Source: Massilia alkalitolerans DSM 17462
Lineage (GTDB): Bacteria; Pseudomonadota; Gammaproteobacteria; Burkholderiales; Burkholderiaceae_D
DNA: 64,000 bases
Reading direction: 5' to 3'
NCBI RefSeq assembly: GCF_000427785.1
Contig: NZ_KE386581.1
Span: 1-64,000, forward strand
Below the pieces are notes generated by a model. That model was not told the DNA's origin. It saw only the letters and a program-made list of their open reading frames with translations, and ran no database searches. Made by a program: the position numbers and the translations under genes. How positions within the stretch are numbered: position 1 is the first letter of the stretch; each line of letters starts with the position of its first letter. Below, piece after piece: positions 26,846 to 36,190 of the stretch.

Positions 26846-27061
26846 ATGAACATCATGAAGCATATGGAAGCCGTCTTCGTCGTCGCGATGAGCCTCGCCG
26901 TCTCGGGCAGCTACCTGCTGGACACCATCCCCGAAGCCCAGGCCCGCAACTACAGCGCCGACGCAGCCATGGTCGCCAGCGGCGCCAAGATGGCGGTCGT
27001 GACGGTCAGCGCCAAGCGCCTGTCGAGCGAAGAAAAGCAGGCTGCAGGGGCACGCGGATGA
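26846..27061 (+). CDS. Small exported hypothetical protein
   Basis: 71 aa. A strong SD AAGGAG lies 7 nt before ATG 26846. The N-terminus has a hydrophobic stretch (VFVVAMSLAVSGSYLL, ~9-25) followed by PEAQARNYS, so a signal peptide or anchor is likely. The remainder is short and polar. No family recognised. Divergent from the PBP operon across 218 bp that contain a short GC-rich hairpin (CCCCT-AGCCG-AGGGG near 26.67 kb). Confidence 0.65.
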   Translation: MNIMKHMEAVFVVAMSLAVSGSYLLDTIPEAQARNYSADAAMVASGAKMAVVTVSAKRLSSEEKQAAGARG

Positions 27062-27248
27062 GTGCCGCAGGCCTGCCCGTTGTCGCCGCGGCGCGACAGC
27101 GGGCGGCCCATTGCGGCGCGATTTGTATCAGGCTACTGCGGAGCCCGGCTCCGAATCTGTGTCAGTTGTAAATTTCTGCTTCAGCGCTCCCTACCGCCAA
27201 GTCCCGGCGATATAGTGGGTCATCCGTTCCTGGACCTGGAGACCCGAC

Positions 27249-27860
27249 ATGAAACGCACCCTCACCCTTGCTGCCCTGATCGCCCTTGCGCCGGTGCCGT
27301 CGATGGCGCAGACCGATTTCCAAATTTACATTGGCTCGGCCCCGCCCGCGCCCATCTATGAACGCGCCCCCGGCCCGCGCCATGGCCACGTCTGGGCGCC
27401 GGGCTACTGGGAGTGGCGCGGCCACCGCCATGCCTGGGTGCCGGGCCGCTATGTCGTCGCCCGCCCGGGTTACGTGTACTACGCGCCGCGCTGGCAGCAG
27501 CGCCAGGGCGGCTGGTACATGGAACCGGCGCGCTGGGACCGCGACCGCAACGGCGTCCCCGACCGTTACGAGCGCCGCGGCTATGCCCCGGTGTATGCCG
27601 GCGGCGGCTACCGCGACGGCCGCGATGGCTACTATCGCGACGGCCGCAGGGACGGCTACCACCGCGACCGCGACCGCGACGGCATCCCCGACCGCTACGA
27701 GCGTGGCGGCCGCCGCGACACCGACCGCGACGGCGTGCCGAACTACCGCGACCGCGACCTCGACAACGACGGCATCCGCAACCGCCGTGACCGCGATCGC
27801 GACGGGGACGGCGTGCCCAACCGCTACGACGGGCGGCCGGAAAATCCCTACCGCCGCTGA
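27249..27860 (+). CDS. Exported WXXGXW-repeat protein with Asp/Arg-rich TSP3-like repeats
   Basis: 203 aa. A signal peptide (~1-20, ends VPSMAQ) is followed by the WXXGXW/YXWGXR type of repeat (HVWAPGYWEWRGH, HAWVPGRYV, GWYMEPARWDR; ~40-100). The last ~90 residues repeat DRDGxPDRY and DxDNDGIRNRRD units, like calcium-binding thrombospondin type-3 repeats. The calcium ligands are present in several units, so Ca-dependent folding is possible. Cell-surface or periplasmic role unknown. A clear terminator follows at 27885. Confidence 0.8.
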   Translation: MKRTLTLAALIALAPVPSMAQTDFQIYIGSAPPAPIYERAPGPRHGHVWAPGYWEWRGHRHAWVPGRYVVARPGYVYYAPRWQQRQGGWYMEPARWDRDRNGVPDRYERRGYAPVYAGGGYRDGRDGYYRDGRRDGYHRDRDRDGIPDRYERGGRRDTDRDGVPNYRDRDLDNDGIRNRRDRDRDGDGVPNRYDGRPENPYRR

Positions 27861-27884
27861 TTCGACCGGTCCAGCAACGGAAAC

Positions 27885-27906
27885 AGGCAGCTTCGGCTGC
27901 CTTTTT
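27885..27906 (+). terminator. Rho-independent terminator after the WXXGXW gene
   Basis: AGGCAGC (27885-27891), TTCG tetraloop, GCTGCCT (27896-27902), continuing as a T-run to 27906. The next gene starts 15 nt later, so that gene needs its own promoter or read-through. Confidence 0.85.
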
Positions 27907-27920
27907 GCTATGCTTGCGCC

Positions 27921-28631
27921 ATGTCTTACCCGCCTCCAGACCACGCCGCCCTGCTCGCCGCCGCCTTCAAGGAAGAACTCGCCACCAGCCGCAAGCTCGC
28001 CGCCCGCACCGGAATGCCGGACGCCGAGGCGCTGCGCGCCACCCTGAGCCTGCGCGCCGGCGCGGCCGGGCTGGACCAGTTGCTGGCCGCGCGCGCCGCC
28101 GAGCGCCTGCGCAGCGAGCATGGCGCCACGGCGCGGCGCGCCCTGGCCGCGGCGGCCCTGTCCCGGCGTGGCGGGGCGAATGCTGACGCGCCCGCATGGC
28201 GCGCCTGGTTCGACGGGTCGGCCCGGCCCAACCCGGGACGCTGCGGGATCGGCGCCGTGCTCGAAGGGCCCGGCGGCGTGCGCATCGAACTGTCGCGCGA
28301 GGCCGGCCATGGCAACAGCAGCGAAGCCGAATACCTGGCCCTGGCCGCCGTCCTCGAAGCGGCCGTCGAGCATGGCGTGCCGGCGCTCGCCATCGAGGGC
28401 GACAGCCAGGTCGTGATCGACGACGTCCATGCGCCCGACAGCGCCAGCGCCCCGGCGCTGCGCGCCTACCGCGCGCGGGTGCGCACCCTGCTGGAGCGCC
28501 TGCCGGGCAGCACGCTGCGCTGGATCCCGCGCCACAAGAACCAGCAAGCGGACGCGCTGTCGCAGCGCGCCGTGCCTCCCCACCCGACCGAAGAAACGCA
28601 TGCGCCCGACGAACGACGAACCCAAGACTGA
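27921..28631 (+). CDS. RNase H-like protein (ribonuclease HI fold)
   Basis: 236 aa. Residues ~1-85 form a helical extension of unknown role. From ~94 a type-1 RNase H domain is clear: WFDGSARPNPGRCGIG (D98), NSSEAEYLAL (E135), EGDSQVV (D161) and a final NQQADALSQRA Asp, the four-carboxylate active site that cuts RNA in RNA/DNA hybrids. Unlike E. coli RNase HI it has an N-terminal extension. Starts just after a terminator. Overlaps the HD gene by 32 nt. Confidence 0.88.
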   Translation: MSYPPPDHAALLAAAFKEELATSRKLAARTGMPDAEALRATLSLRAGAAGLDQLLAARAAERLRSEHGATARRALAAAALSRRGGANADAPAWRAWFDGSARPNPGRCGIGAVLEGPGGVRIELSREAGHGNSSEAEYLALAAVLEAAVEHGVPALAIEGDSQVVIDDVHAPDSASAPALRAYRARVRTLLERLPGSTLRWIPRHKNQQADALSQRAVPPHPTEETHAPDERRTQD

Positions 28632-29271
28632 CCTTGCCACCTGGCGCCCGCGCCTGGCGGCGATGGCGGCAGGCGCCAGCGGCGGCGACGGCGCCCACGA
28701 CAGCGCCCATCTCGAACGGGTCTGGCGCAATGCCCAGGCCCTGCTAGCTGGGCACCCGCAAGCCGACGCCCTGGTCGTGATGGCCGCCTGCTACCTGCAC
28801 GACCTGGTCAACCTGCCCAAGAACGACCCGGACCGCGCCCAGGCCTCGACCCGCTCGGCCCAGCTGGCGCGCCACCAGCTGGCGTGGATGAACTTTCCGC
28901 CCGAGCGTCTCGACGCGGTGGCGCACGCCATCGCAGCGCACAGTTTTTCGGCCAACATCCCGGCCGAGTCGCTGGAAGCGAAGATCGTGCAGGATGCCGA
29001 CCGCCTGGACGGCCTCGGCGCGGTCGGCCTGGCGCGCATGTTCTACATCGCCGGCCGCATGGGGACAAGCCTGGCCCACCCCAGCGACCCGCTCGGCAAC
29101 GCGCGCGAATTCGACGACCGCAGCTACGCGCTCGACCACATCATGGTCAAGCTGGCCAGGCTGCCGGGCATGATGCAGACCGAGGCGGGACGCGCCCTGG
29201 CCGAGGAAAGGCTGGCGCGGCTGATGGCCTTCCGCGAGGAGTTCGCCGCCGAGAGCGGCGCCCTCTCCTGA
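28600..29271 (+). CDS. HD-domain metal-dependent phosphohydrolase
   Basis: 223 aa. HD-superfamily ligands are in order: HDSAHLERVWRNA, CYLHDLVNLPK (the HD pair), AAHSF and QDADRLDGLG. This matches the YedJ/YpgQ type, a family of nucleotide or other phosphate-ester hydrolases. Substrate unknown. Start ATG 28600 is inside the RNase H gene, in another frame, and begins the folded part. The pair RNase H-HD is probably co-transcribed. Confidence 0.88.
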   Translation: MRPTNDEPKTDLATWRPRLAAMAAGASGGDGAHDSAHLERVWRNAQALLAGHPQADALVVMAACYLHDLVNLPKNDPDRAQASTRSAQLARHQLAWMNFPPERLDAVAHAIAAHSFSANIPAESLEAKIVQDADRLDGLGAVGLARMFYIAGRMGTSLAHPSDPLGNAREFDDRSYALDHIMVKLARLPGMMQTEAGRALAEERLARLMAFREEFAAESGALS

Positions 29272-29275
29272 TTTC

Positions 29276-29950
29276 TCAGCGCGGCTTCCCCGCCTTGCGG
29301 CGGCTGGCGGCCAGTCCAGCCAGACCGAGTGCGCCCAAGGCCAGCGAGGCGGGTTCCGGCACTGGCGCCGGTCCTGCGTCGAGGGCGCCGATAGCGACGT
29401 CGTCGAACCCGATCCAGCCATCGAGACCGCCGAATATCACCGAACGTGCGGTGCCGGCGAACAGTATTTCGACCGGACTGAATACGCAGAACAGGTTGTT
29501 CCCGTCCTGACACGGGTCGACATTCACCGGAAGGTTGAACATGGCCAGTAGGTTGCCGGTCCCGTTCAGACCGTCATACACGTTGACGAATCCGGCTTCG
29601 CCCGCTGCGTAGTGAAAAGCCAGACGGGTATCGAACCCGGCGCTCACGTTCATGACGGCACCGCCGCCAGAAAAGAATGCGAGGACGGTGGTGCCGGATG
29701 GCATTCCGCTGATCGTTCCACTTCCGCCAGTATCGGAGTCGACCAGGCCGATACTGTCGAGCGAAAACTGGATTCCATAGTTGATGCCGCTGGCGCCACT
29801 CGAATCGGTGCCGCCGTTGTAAAAGCCGTTGACAGCGGCGAAATCGCCGATACCCTCGAAATCCAGGACGATCGGCGCAGCAGCGACGCTTCCCGTGGCG
29901 AACAAGGCCGCAACGCCGCAGGCGCAGGCAATCTTTTTCAGGTAGCTCAT
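29276..29950 (-). CDS. PEP-CTERM exported protein
   Basis: 224 aa. The signal peptide (CGVAALFATGSVAAAP, ~10-25) and the C-terminal sorting tail VPEPASLALGALGLAG followed by a basic end (SRRKAGKPR) are the two hallmarks of PEP-CTERM proteins, which exosortase/EpsH-type systems process. The middle is beta-rich with two Cys. No exosortase gene is in the window. Start at ATG 29950, with AGGGAAAAC upstream; the longer frame adds a non-signal stretch. Confidence 0.9.
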   Translation of the reverse strand: MSYLKKIACACGVAALFATGSVAAAPIVLDFEGIGDFAAVNGFYNGGTDSSGASGINYGIQFSLDSIGLVDSDTGGSGTISGMPSGTTVLAFFSGGGAVMNVSAGFDTRLAFHYAAGEAGFVNVYDGLNGTGNLLAMFNLPVNVDPCQDGNNLFCVFSPVEILFAGTARSVIFGGLDGWIGFDDVAIGALDAGPAPVPEPASLALGALGLAGLAASRRKAGKPR

Positions 29951-30150
29951 GTTTTCCCTATTTTTTGGCTGCCGAAAGTGGCGCGAACGGGGATGCAAAA
30001 TGTGTGCCAATATATTGCCGAGGGGCTATCTACCGAAAGTTGAGGCTGTTTGGCGCTCGACTGTCAATTTTTCGACACCGCGCTGTCGCCGCGTCGGAAG
30101 GCGGCTTGCCCGATGTTAAGATAAGGGCACGTCACCCGTCCGAGGCATTC

Positions 30151-31437
30151 ATGAGCAGCTCGACCGCGCCGCAATCCGACCCTGAGACATCCAGCAAGGG
30201 CAAGCTGAATTTCGTCCTGGTCTGCATCTTCATCGACATGCTCGGCATCGGGCTGATCGTCCCGGTGATGCCGCTGCTGGTCGGGCAGTTTGTTCCGGCG
30301 CGCGACGACCAGGCTCTGTGGTTCGGGGTGCTGGCCGCGACCTTCGGGGTGCTGCAGTTCCTGTTCATGCCGGCACTTGGCGCCCTGAGCGACCGGATCG
30401 GGCGCCGCCCGGTGCTGCTGTATTCGATGGCGGGCATGTGCGTCAACTTCCTGGTCACGGCCTGGTCGCCGAGCCTGCTCTGGCTGTTCGTTGGGCGCAT
30501 GATCGGCGGCATGTCCTCGGCCAGCATGTCGGTGGCCGCAGCCTACGCCTCGGACATCTCGACCAAGGAAAACCGCGCGAAGAGCTTCGGCAAGATCGGC
30601 GCCGCCTTCGGCCTGGGCTTCATCTGCGGCCCCATGCTCGGCGGCCTGCTCGGCAACAACGACCTGCGCCTGCCCTTCTACGTGGCGGCGCTGCTGGGCG
30701 CGGCCAACCTCGTCTACGGCTACTTCATGGTGCCGGAGTCGCTCCCCGCCGGCCAGCGCCCGCCCTTCTCCTGGGCGCGCCTGAATCCCCTGGCCGCCCT
30801 GCTGCGCCTGGGGCGGCGCACCGACATCCGCGGGCTGATCGTCGCCATCACCCTGGTCACCTTCGGCCAGATGATGCTGCAGTCGACCTGGGTGCTGTAC
30901 ACCACCTTCCGCTTCGACTGGACCCCGCGCGACAACGGCATCGCCATGTTCTGCGTCGGCCTGGTGTCGGCCGTGGTCCAGGCCTGGCTGCTGGCGATCC
31001 TGATCCGGCGCTTCGGCGAGGTGCGCCTGTCGCTGATGGGGATCACCTCGGGCGCCGTGACCCTGCTCGGCTATGGCCTGGCGACCCAGGGCTGGATGAT
31101 GTATGCGCTCATCCTGTGCAACGTGCTGGGCTTCGCCGCCACGCCGGCGCTGCAGGCGATCGTCTCCAAGGCCACCCCCGCCAACCAGCAGGGTGAGCTC
31201 ATGGGCTCGCTGCAGTCGATCAGCAGCCTGGGGGTGATCATCACGCCGATCATCGGCACCGCCATCCTGGCCACCGTCAGCCACCTGCCGCCGGGCGACT
31301 GGCGCATCGGCAGCCATTTCCTGCTGTGCGCGGGCATGCAGACGGTGGCGATCCTGGTGGCCTGGCGCTACTTCCGCATCCACCGCGTGCACGACAGCCA
31401 TGGCGAGCGCCAGGGCAAGGAAGAGATGCGGGCCTGA
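30151..31437 (+). CDS. MFS exporter, TCR/Tet-like family
   Basis: 428 aa, about 12 membrane segments. MLGIGLIVPVMPLL in segment 1 and LGALSDRIGRRPVLL (motif A) are typical of the DHA1 TCR/Tet group that exports tetracycline and other compounds. The specific substrate is unknown, and this family is broad, so resistance should not be assumed. Start ATG 30151; upstream codons in the same frame are not membrane-like. Its stop is 4 nt from the convergent receptor gene. Confidence 0.88.
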   Translation: MSSSTAPQSDPETSSKGKLNFVLVCIFIDMLGIGLIVPVMPLLVGQFVPARDDQALWFGVLAATFGVLQFLFMPALGALSDRIGRRPVLLYSMAGMCVNFLVTAWSPSLLWLFVGRMIGGMSSASMSVAAAYASDISTKENRAKSFGKIGAAFGLGFICGPMLGGLLGNNDLRLPFYVAALLGAANLVYGYFMVPESLPAGQRPPFSWARLNPLAALLRLGRRTDIRGLIVAITLVTFGQMMLQSTWVLYTTFRFDWTPRDNGIAMFCVGLVSAVVQAWLLAILIRRFGEVRLSLMGITSGAVTLLGYGLATQGWMMYALILCNVLGFAATPALQAIVSKATPANQQGELMGSLQSISSLGVIITPIIGTAILATVSHLPPGDWRIGSHFLLCAGMQTVAILVAWRYFRIHRVHDSHGERQGKEEMRA

Positions 31438-31441
31438 TCGG

Positions 31442-33604
31442 TCAGAACTTCAGTTCCAGCGTGGTGCGCAGCTTGATCCCGTTCGGATAATTCCAGCGGC
31501 GCTTCTCCAGGCCGCCGACCGGATCGTCGTAGCTCGGCTCGAAGGAGTTGCCTTCTTCCAGCAGGTTCGACAGCGCAATGCGCAGCACGGTTTTCGGGTT
31601 GAAGGTCCAGGCCGCATACGTGTCGAGGTCGGTGCGGCCGATCCGGTAGAAGCCGCGGTTCGCCGCAACCTGCACGTAGCCGCCGCGCCGGTGCGCCACG
31701 CTGGCCCCGAGCGCCAGCGCGCCCGACTTGTAGTCGACGCCGAGGTTGGCCGTGAGCGGCGTCTGCTGCTCCATCCGGTTGTGCGGCCCCGGCACCGAGT
31801 CGACCCGCGACCAGTTGCGGCTGACGCTGGCGCGCAGGTCGATCGCAGGCGCGCCCGCGTACAGCAACTTGAGCGGGAACTTGGTCTCGATCTCGAGGCT
31901 GCGCAGGGTGGCGCGGTCGTCGTTCACGGGCGTGAAGATCCAGCGCAGGCCGTCGAAGTAGATGTGGTTGCTGGTGTAGTCGTCGATGCGGCGCAGCGCG
32001 CCGCTCACCGACAGCATGGCGCCCTCGGCCCAGTAGTGCTCCCAGGCGGCATCCAGGCCCCAGGCCAGCTCCGGCTTCAGGTTCGGGTTGCCCTGGAAAT
32101 CAGCCTCGGTAGCGCTGTTGTTTTCCCATGCCGAGCGGCGCGGCACGATGCTGTCCAGGTCGGGCGCCTTGTAGGTGCGGCTGAGCGCGAAACGGACCTG
32201 ATCCGCCTCCTTGCCCTCCTTGGCCGGGAACTTGTACAGGGTTTGCAGGATCGGGCTCAGAACGCTCGAACGAACGCGCGTCGATTCGACGGCATTGCCC
32301 GACACGCGTGTGCGCACGCCTTCCCAGCGGGCGCCCAGGTAGACCGACCAGCGCGGATCGATGGTCCATTCGTCCTGCACGTAGAAGGCGGCGCGGCTGA
32401 CCTGGGCGCGGAAGTCCTCGTCCAGCAGCTGCCCTGGTGCGAACACCCGGACCGTGTCGCGCTCGGCGCGGATATCGGTGCTTTCGTTGACGCGCAGGTC
32501 CCAGCCCAGCGCCAGCAGATGGCCGCCGTCCATCGTGCGGCTGGCCTTGCCGGTGGTGTTCAGGCCGCGGGCATGGGTGTCGGACAGCGTGCTCCCCTCG
32601 GTTTCGGGCAGGCCACGGGCGTCCAGGCCGCTGCGACGGAAGAACATCTTGCGCGACGACCATTCGGCGCCCAGCTTTGCGTCGAGCTTCAGGCCGGATT
32701 CCAGGCTACGGGTCCAGCTCAGGTCCGACTTCAGCATCCGGTCGTCCATCTCGCCGAAGGTCTGCAGGTCCGGCGTCTGCGGCGGCCGACCGATCAGCGT
32801 GGTGACGACCGGATGGGCCCAGTTGCGAAAGCTCGAGCTGGTGGCAATGGTTTCCCACGCCAGCGTGTCACCGTTGTCGAGGGTCCAGTTCAGGCGCGGA
32901 CTCAGGTTCAGGCGGTTCATGTGTCCTCGTTCCGGCGCGTGCACCGTACGGTACATGTCGACCCTGCCGTCAGGCCGCGTGTTTTCCTCGAAGCCGCCCC
33001 ACTCCCGATCCAGGCTGTCGTGGTTGCCGCTGGTCGAGACCGACCAGGACGATTTCTCGCCCCGGTCGCCCAGCTGGGTGCTGAAGGTCGGGCCGCGGAA
33101 GTCGTTCGACAGCAGGTAGCCCAGCTTGGCCTCGCGCTGGCGCCCGTTGGTCTGCTTGCGCAGCACGATGTTGATGGTGCCGGCCACCGACTCGCTTGAA
33201 AACTCGGCGGTCGCCACGCGCAGCACCTCGATGCGCTCGATCATGTCGGGCGACAGGGTGTCGAGCGCGAAGCCGCTCGGCGTGCGCTCGCCGTTCACCA
33301 GGATCTGGGTATAGCCCCCGCCCAGCCCGCGCATCCTGATCTGCGTGCTGCGTCCGGCGCCGGTGGTCACGGTCACGCCGGGAATGCGCTTGAGGACCTC
33401 GGCGACATTGGTGTCGCCGTAGCGGACCACCTCCTCGCGCTTGACGACGATGCGGGCGGCGGTGTCGTCGCGGCGGGCGTCGTAGCCGGTTCCTTTCACT
33501 TCAACCTGCTGGATGGCGCCGTCTGCAGTGCTTTCTTGGGCGGCTGCCTGGGCACAGAGCCCGGCGACGAGGACTACCAGGTAACGGGGGCGCAGCAATG
33601 TCAT
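31442..33604 (-). CDS. TonB-dependent outer-membrane receptor
   Basis: 720 aa. A signal peptide (LVVLVAGLCAQAAAQ) is followed by QQVEVKGTGYDARRDD, the plug domain (~45-155; VAEVLKRIPGVTV, MRGLGGGYTQILVNGER) and a beta-barrel ending in a terminal Phe (TTLELKF). These take up siderophores, vitamins or sugars with TonB-ExbBD energy; the ligand cannot be told. It is a close paralogue of the next gene, in the same order and direction, with the same RRDDTA and DTNVAEVLKRIPG segments. A 12-base motif shared with the aminopeptidase gene lies about 65 nt upstream. Confidence 0.92.
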   Translation of the reverse strand: MTLLRPRYLVVLVAGLCAQAAAQESTADGAIQQVEVKGTGYDARRDDTAARIVVKREEVVRYGDTNVAEVLKRIPGVTVTTGAGRSTQIRMRGLGGGYTQILVNGERTPSGFALDTLSPDMIERIEVLRVATAEFSSESVAGTINIVLRKQTNGRQREAKLGYLLSNDFRGPTFSTQLGDRGEKSSWSVSTSGNHDSLDREWGGFEENTRPDGRVDMYRTVHAPERGHMNRLNLSPRLNWTLDNGDTLAWETIATSSSFRNWAHPVVTTLIGRPPQTPDLQTFGEMDDRMLKSDLSWTRSLESGLKLDAKLGAEWSSRKMFFRRSGLDARGLPETEGSTLSDTHARGLNTTGKASRTMDGGHLLALGWDLRVNESTDIRAERDTVRVFAPGQLLDEDFRAQVSRAAFYVQDEWTIDPRWSVYLGARWEGVRTRVSGNAVESTRVRSSVLSPILQTLYKFPAKEGKEADQVRFALSRTYKAPDLDSIVPRRSAWENNSATEADFQGNPNLKPELAWGLDAAWEHYWAEGAMLSVSGALRRIDDYTSNHIYFDGLRWIFTPVNDDRATLRSLEIETKFPLKLLYAGAPAIDLRASVSRNWSRVDSVPGPHNRMEQQTPLTANLGVDYKSGALALGASVAHRRGGYVQVAANRGFYRIGRTDLDTYAAWTFNPKTVLRIALSNLLEEGNSFEPSYDDPVGGLEKRRWNYPNGIKLRTTLELKF

Positions 33605-33721
33605 TCCAGTCTCCAGAAATAGTTGTTCAATTAATGTGAAGAACTATATTCCATAGGGTGGCAACATGTAAACGACACACAGAACATTTGATTGCTATTA
33701 CATAGCACTTCAAATTTCCAT

Positions 33722-33754
33722 GGAAAAGAAAAACCCGGCGCAGGGACCGGGTTT
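33722..33754 (-). terminator. Rho-independent terminator between the receptor genes
   Basis: AAACCCGG (33731-33738) pairs with CCGGGTTT (33747-33754). Read on the minus strand, the stem is followed by a T-rich TTTTTCTTTTCC run, placing the terminator just after the receptor gene ending at 33774, so the two receptors are separate transcripts. Confidence 0.75.
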
Positions 33755-33773
33755 GGAACAGAACAAGTGCTCG

Positions 33774-35981
33774 TCAGAACTTCAGTTCATAGGTCAAGCG
33801 GTAGCGCACGCCCTGCGGGAACACGAACCTGCGGGTCTGCGAACCGAAGCGTGCGTCCTCGTAGGTATTCTCGTTGATGAAGTCCTGGCCCGTCATGTTG
33901 CTGACCGCGAAGCGCAGCTGGCGCTGGGCGTCGAACTTCCACAACGCGTACATGTCGAGCTCGCGGCGCGGGATCACGTAGGCGCGCTGGTTGGTCGACA
34001 CCCGCACCGGACCGCCGCGGCGGTAGGCAAAGCTGCCGCCGGTGGTCAGGGCGCCCACCTTGTAGTCGGCGCCCAGGTTGACCGTCAGCGGGGTCTGCTG
34101 GTCGAGGCGGTTGTTCGGGCCCGGCACCGATTCCACCCGCGACCAGTTGCGGTTGACGCTGGCGCGCAGGTCGACCGCCGGCGCGTCCTTCATGACCGCT
34201 TTGAGCGGGAACTTGGTCTCGATTTCCAGCGAGCGCGTCGTAGCGCTGTCCTGGTTACTCGGGGTCTGGATCCAGCGCTCGCCGTCGAAATAGGTCAGGT
34301 TGCGGGTGAAATCGCTGATGCGGCGCTGCGACACGCTCACCGACAGCAGCGCGCCTTCGGCCCAGTAGTGCTCCCAGGCCGCGTCGATGCCGAAGGCCAG
34401 CTCCGGCTTCAGGTTCGGGTTGCCGCGGTAATCCGGTTCGGTCGAGCTGTTGTTCTCGCTGACCTGGCGGCGCGGGGTCAGGCTGCCCACGCCCGGCGCT
34501 TTATAGGTGCGGGTCAGGGCCAGGCGCACCTGGTCGCCCTTCTTGCCCGGAATCTTGTACAGCGTCTGCATGATCGGGCTCCACACGTTGGAGCTCGATT
34601 CGCCGCGCTCGAAGGTATTGCCCGTGACGCGGGTGCGGATGCCTTCCCAGCGCGCGCCCAGGTACATCGACCAGGCCGGGGTGATGTTCCATTCGTCCTG
34701 CGCGAACATGGCCAGGCGCTTGACGCGCGCTTCCGAGACTTCGTAGGCCGGCACGTTGCCGCTCACGCGCACGCGGTTGATGTCGTTGCGCTCGTCGTCG
34801 CGGGTGTCGACGCCGCCGTCCCAGCCGAAGGCGAAGGTGTGGCCCTTCTCGATGCTGCGGCTGTACTTGCCGGTAGAGTTGAAGCCGCGATCACGGCCTT
34901 CGAGCAGGCTGGTGGTGTCCAGCAGCGGCACGCCGGCGCTGGTGGCGGCCGTACGGTGCGAGATGCTGTCGTTCTCCATGGCCTGAGCCCCCACCTTCAG
35001 GTCGAGCTTGGCGCCGGACTCGAACTTGCGCGCCCAGGAGAGGTCCGAGCGCAGGAACCCGTTCTTCGCCTCGAAGGCATTGGCCAGGGTCGGGAACGGC
35101 GGCGGCGGGCCGATGAGGGTCGTGGTCGGCTGGCTGAAGCGGTTCTTGAAGCGGTGCTGGTTGATGAAGGTTTGCGAGGTCAGGGTATTGTCCTGGCCGA
35201 GCGTCCAGTTCAGGCGCGGGCTCAGGTTAATGACGCTCATCTCGCCCTTCTGCGGCAGCACCATGGTGCGCAGCATGGTGACTTCGCCGTTGGGCGCCAC
35301 GCCGCGTTCCTCGCCGGTGGACTCGAACTCGAAGCGGTCCTTCATCGCGTTGGCCGAGATCGAGTACGAGAAGCCGCCCTCGCGGTCCGACATCTGCAGG
35401 TTGGCATTCGGCCCGTAGCCATTGCTCGATCCCTGGGCCGCCAGTTTCAGTTCACGCAGGCGGTTCTTCACCGAGCGTTTCAGGATGATGTTGATGGTGC
35501 CGGCCACCGACTGGGTCGAGAACTCGGCGCTGGCGGCGCGCAGCACCTCGATGCGCTCGATCGAGTCCGGCGCCAGCGAGTCCATCGAGAAGCCGGCCGG
35601 CGCGCGTTCGCCGTTGACCAGGATCTGGGTATAGCCCGCACCCAGGCCGCGCATGCGGATCTCGCCGCCGCGGCCGTTGGAAGAATTGACGGTAATGCCG
35701 GGCACGCGCTTGAGCACGTCCAGCACATTGGTGTCGCCGTACTTGGTGATCTCTTCGCTGCTGACCACGACCTTGGTGGCGGTGTCGTCGCGGCGCGGGT
35801 CATAGCTGTCGGCCGTGCCCTTCACCTCGACCTGGGTGATCTTCTTGGCCGGCTCCGCCTTGGTCGCAGCGGCTGGCGCCGGGGTCTTGGCATCTTGCGC
35901 GGAGACGCCGAGGGCCGGGAGGCACAGGCTGATCGCGGCGGCGAGCACGGTCAAACGGAAGGGACGGGATACGGGGGACAT
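33774..35981 (-). CDS. TonB-dependent outer-membrane receptor
   Basis: 735 aa. The signal peptide is at ~1-31 (LTVLAAAISLCLPALGVSAQ), followed by an Ala/Pro/Lys-rich linker, ITQVEVKGTADSYDPRRDD, plug domain (~65-180) and barrel ending RLTYELKF. It shares DTNVLDVLKRVPGITV, MRGLGAGYTQILVNGERAP and much of the plug and barrel with the receptor at 31442, so the two arose by duplication. Ligand unknown. I start at ATG 35981; the open frame continues upstream but lacks signal-peptide character. Confidence 0.92.
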   Translation of the reverse strand: MSPVSRPFRLTVLAAAISLCLPALGVSAQDAKTPAPAAATKAEPAKKITQVEVKGTADSYDPRRDDTATKVVVSSEEITKYGDTNVLDVLKRVPGITVNSSNGRGGEIRMRGLGAGYTQILVNGERAPAGFSMDSLAPDSIERIEVLRAASAEFSTQSVAGTINIILKRSVKNRLRELKLAAQGSSNGYGPNANLQMSDREGGFSYSISANAMKDRFEFESTGEERGVAPNGEVTMLRTMVLPQKGEMSVINLSPRLNWTLGQDNTLTSQTFINQHRFKNRFSQPTTTLIGPPPPFPTLANAFEAKNGFLRSDLSWARKFESGAKLDLKVGAQAMENDSISHRTAATSAGVPLLDTTSLLEGRDRGFNSTGKYSRSIEKGHTFAFGWDGGVDTRDDERNDINRVRVSGNVPAYEVSEARVKRLAMFAQDEWNITPAWSMYLGARWEGIRTRVTGNTFERGESSSNVWSPIMQTLYKIPGKKGDQVRLALTRTYKAPGVGSLTPRRQVSENNSSTEPDYRGNPNLKPELAFGIDAAWEHYWAEGALLSVSVSQRRISDFTRNLTYFDGERWIQTPSNQDSATTRSLEIETKFPLKAVMKDAPAVDLRASVNRNWSRVESVPGPNNRLDQQTPLTVNLGADYKVGALTTGGSFAYRRGGPVRVSTNQRAYVIPRRELDMYALWKFDAQRQLRFAVSNMTGQDFINENTYEDARFGSQTRRFVFPQGVRYRLTYELKF

Positions 35982-36150
35982 TGAATACTTCGAAAGTGAT
36001 AGGAACTGCAATTGTCCCAGAAGCAACTCAGCCTGTCTCCAAGAATCGAATATGCATGCTGCAACTATTTTTCTCGCATACGCCGTCCATACGAGCACTG
36101 GAGTACACTGTTGGCAGGCGATAAACATGCATTCCCGTATGTGAAGCCCG

Positions 36151-36156
36151 TATAAT
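36151..36156 (+). promoter_or_regulatory. Putative -10 box of the psd gene
   Basis: A perfect TATAAT. It overlaps the first ATG (36155) of the open frame, which therefore cannot be the translational start; the real one is GTG 36191. The -35 region is poor. Confidence 0.55.
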
Positions 36157-36190
36157 GCGCGATCGTTTTCAAACCGAGAGGCCCATCCAA

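Noticed and set aside
30064..31401. 445-aa minus frame opposite the MFS gene
   Set aside because: Gln/His/Arg-rich shadow; plus strand encodes a clear MFS protein.
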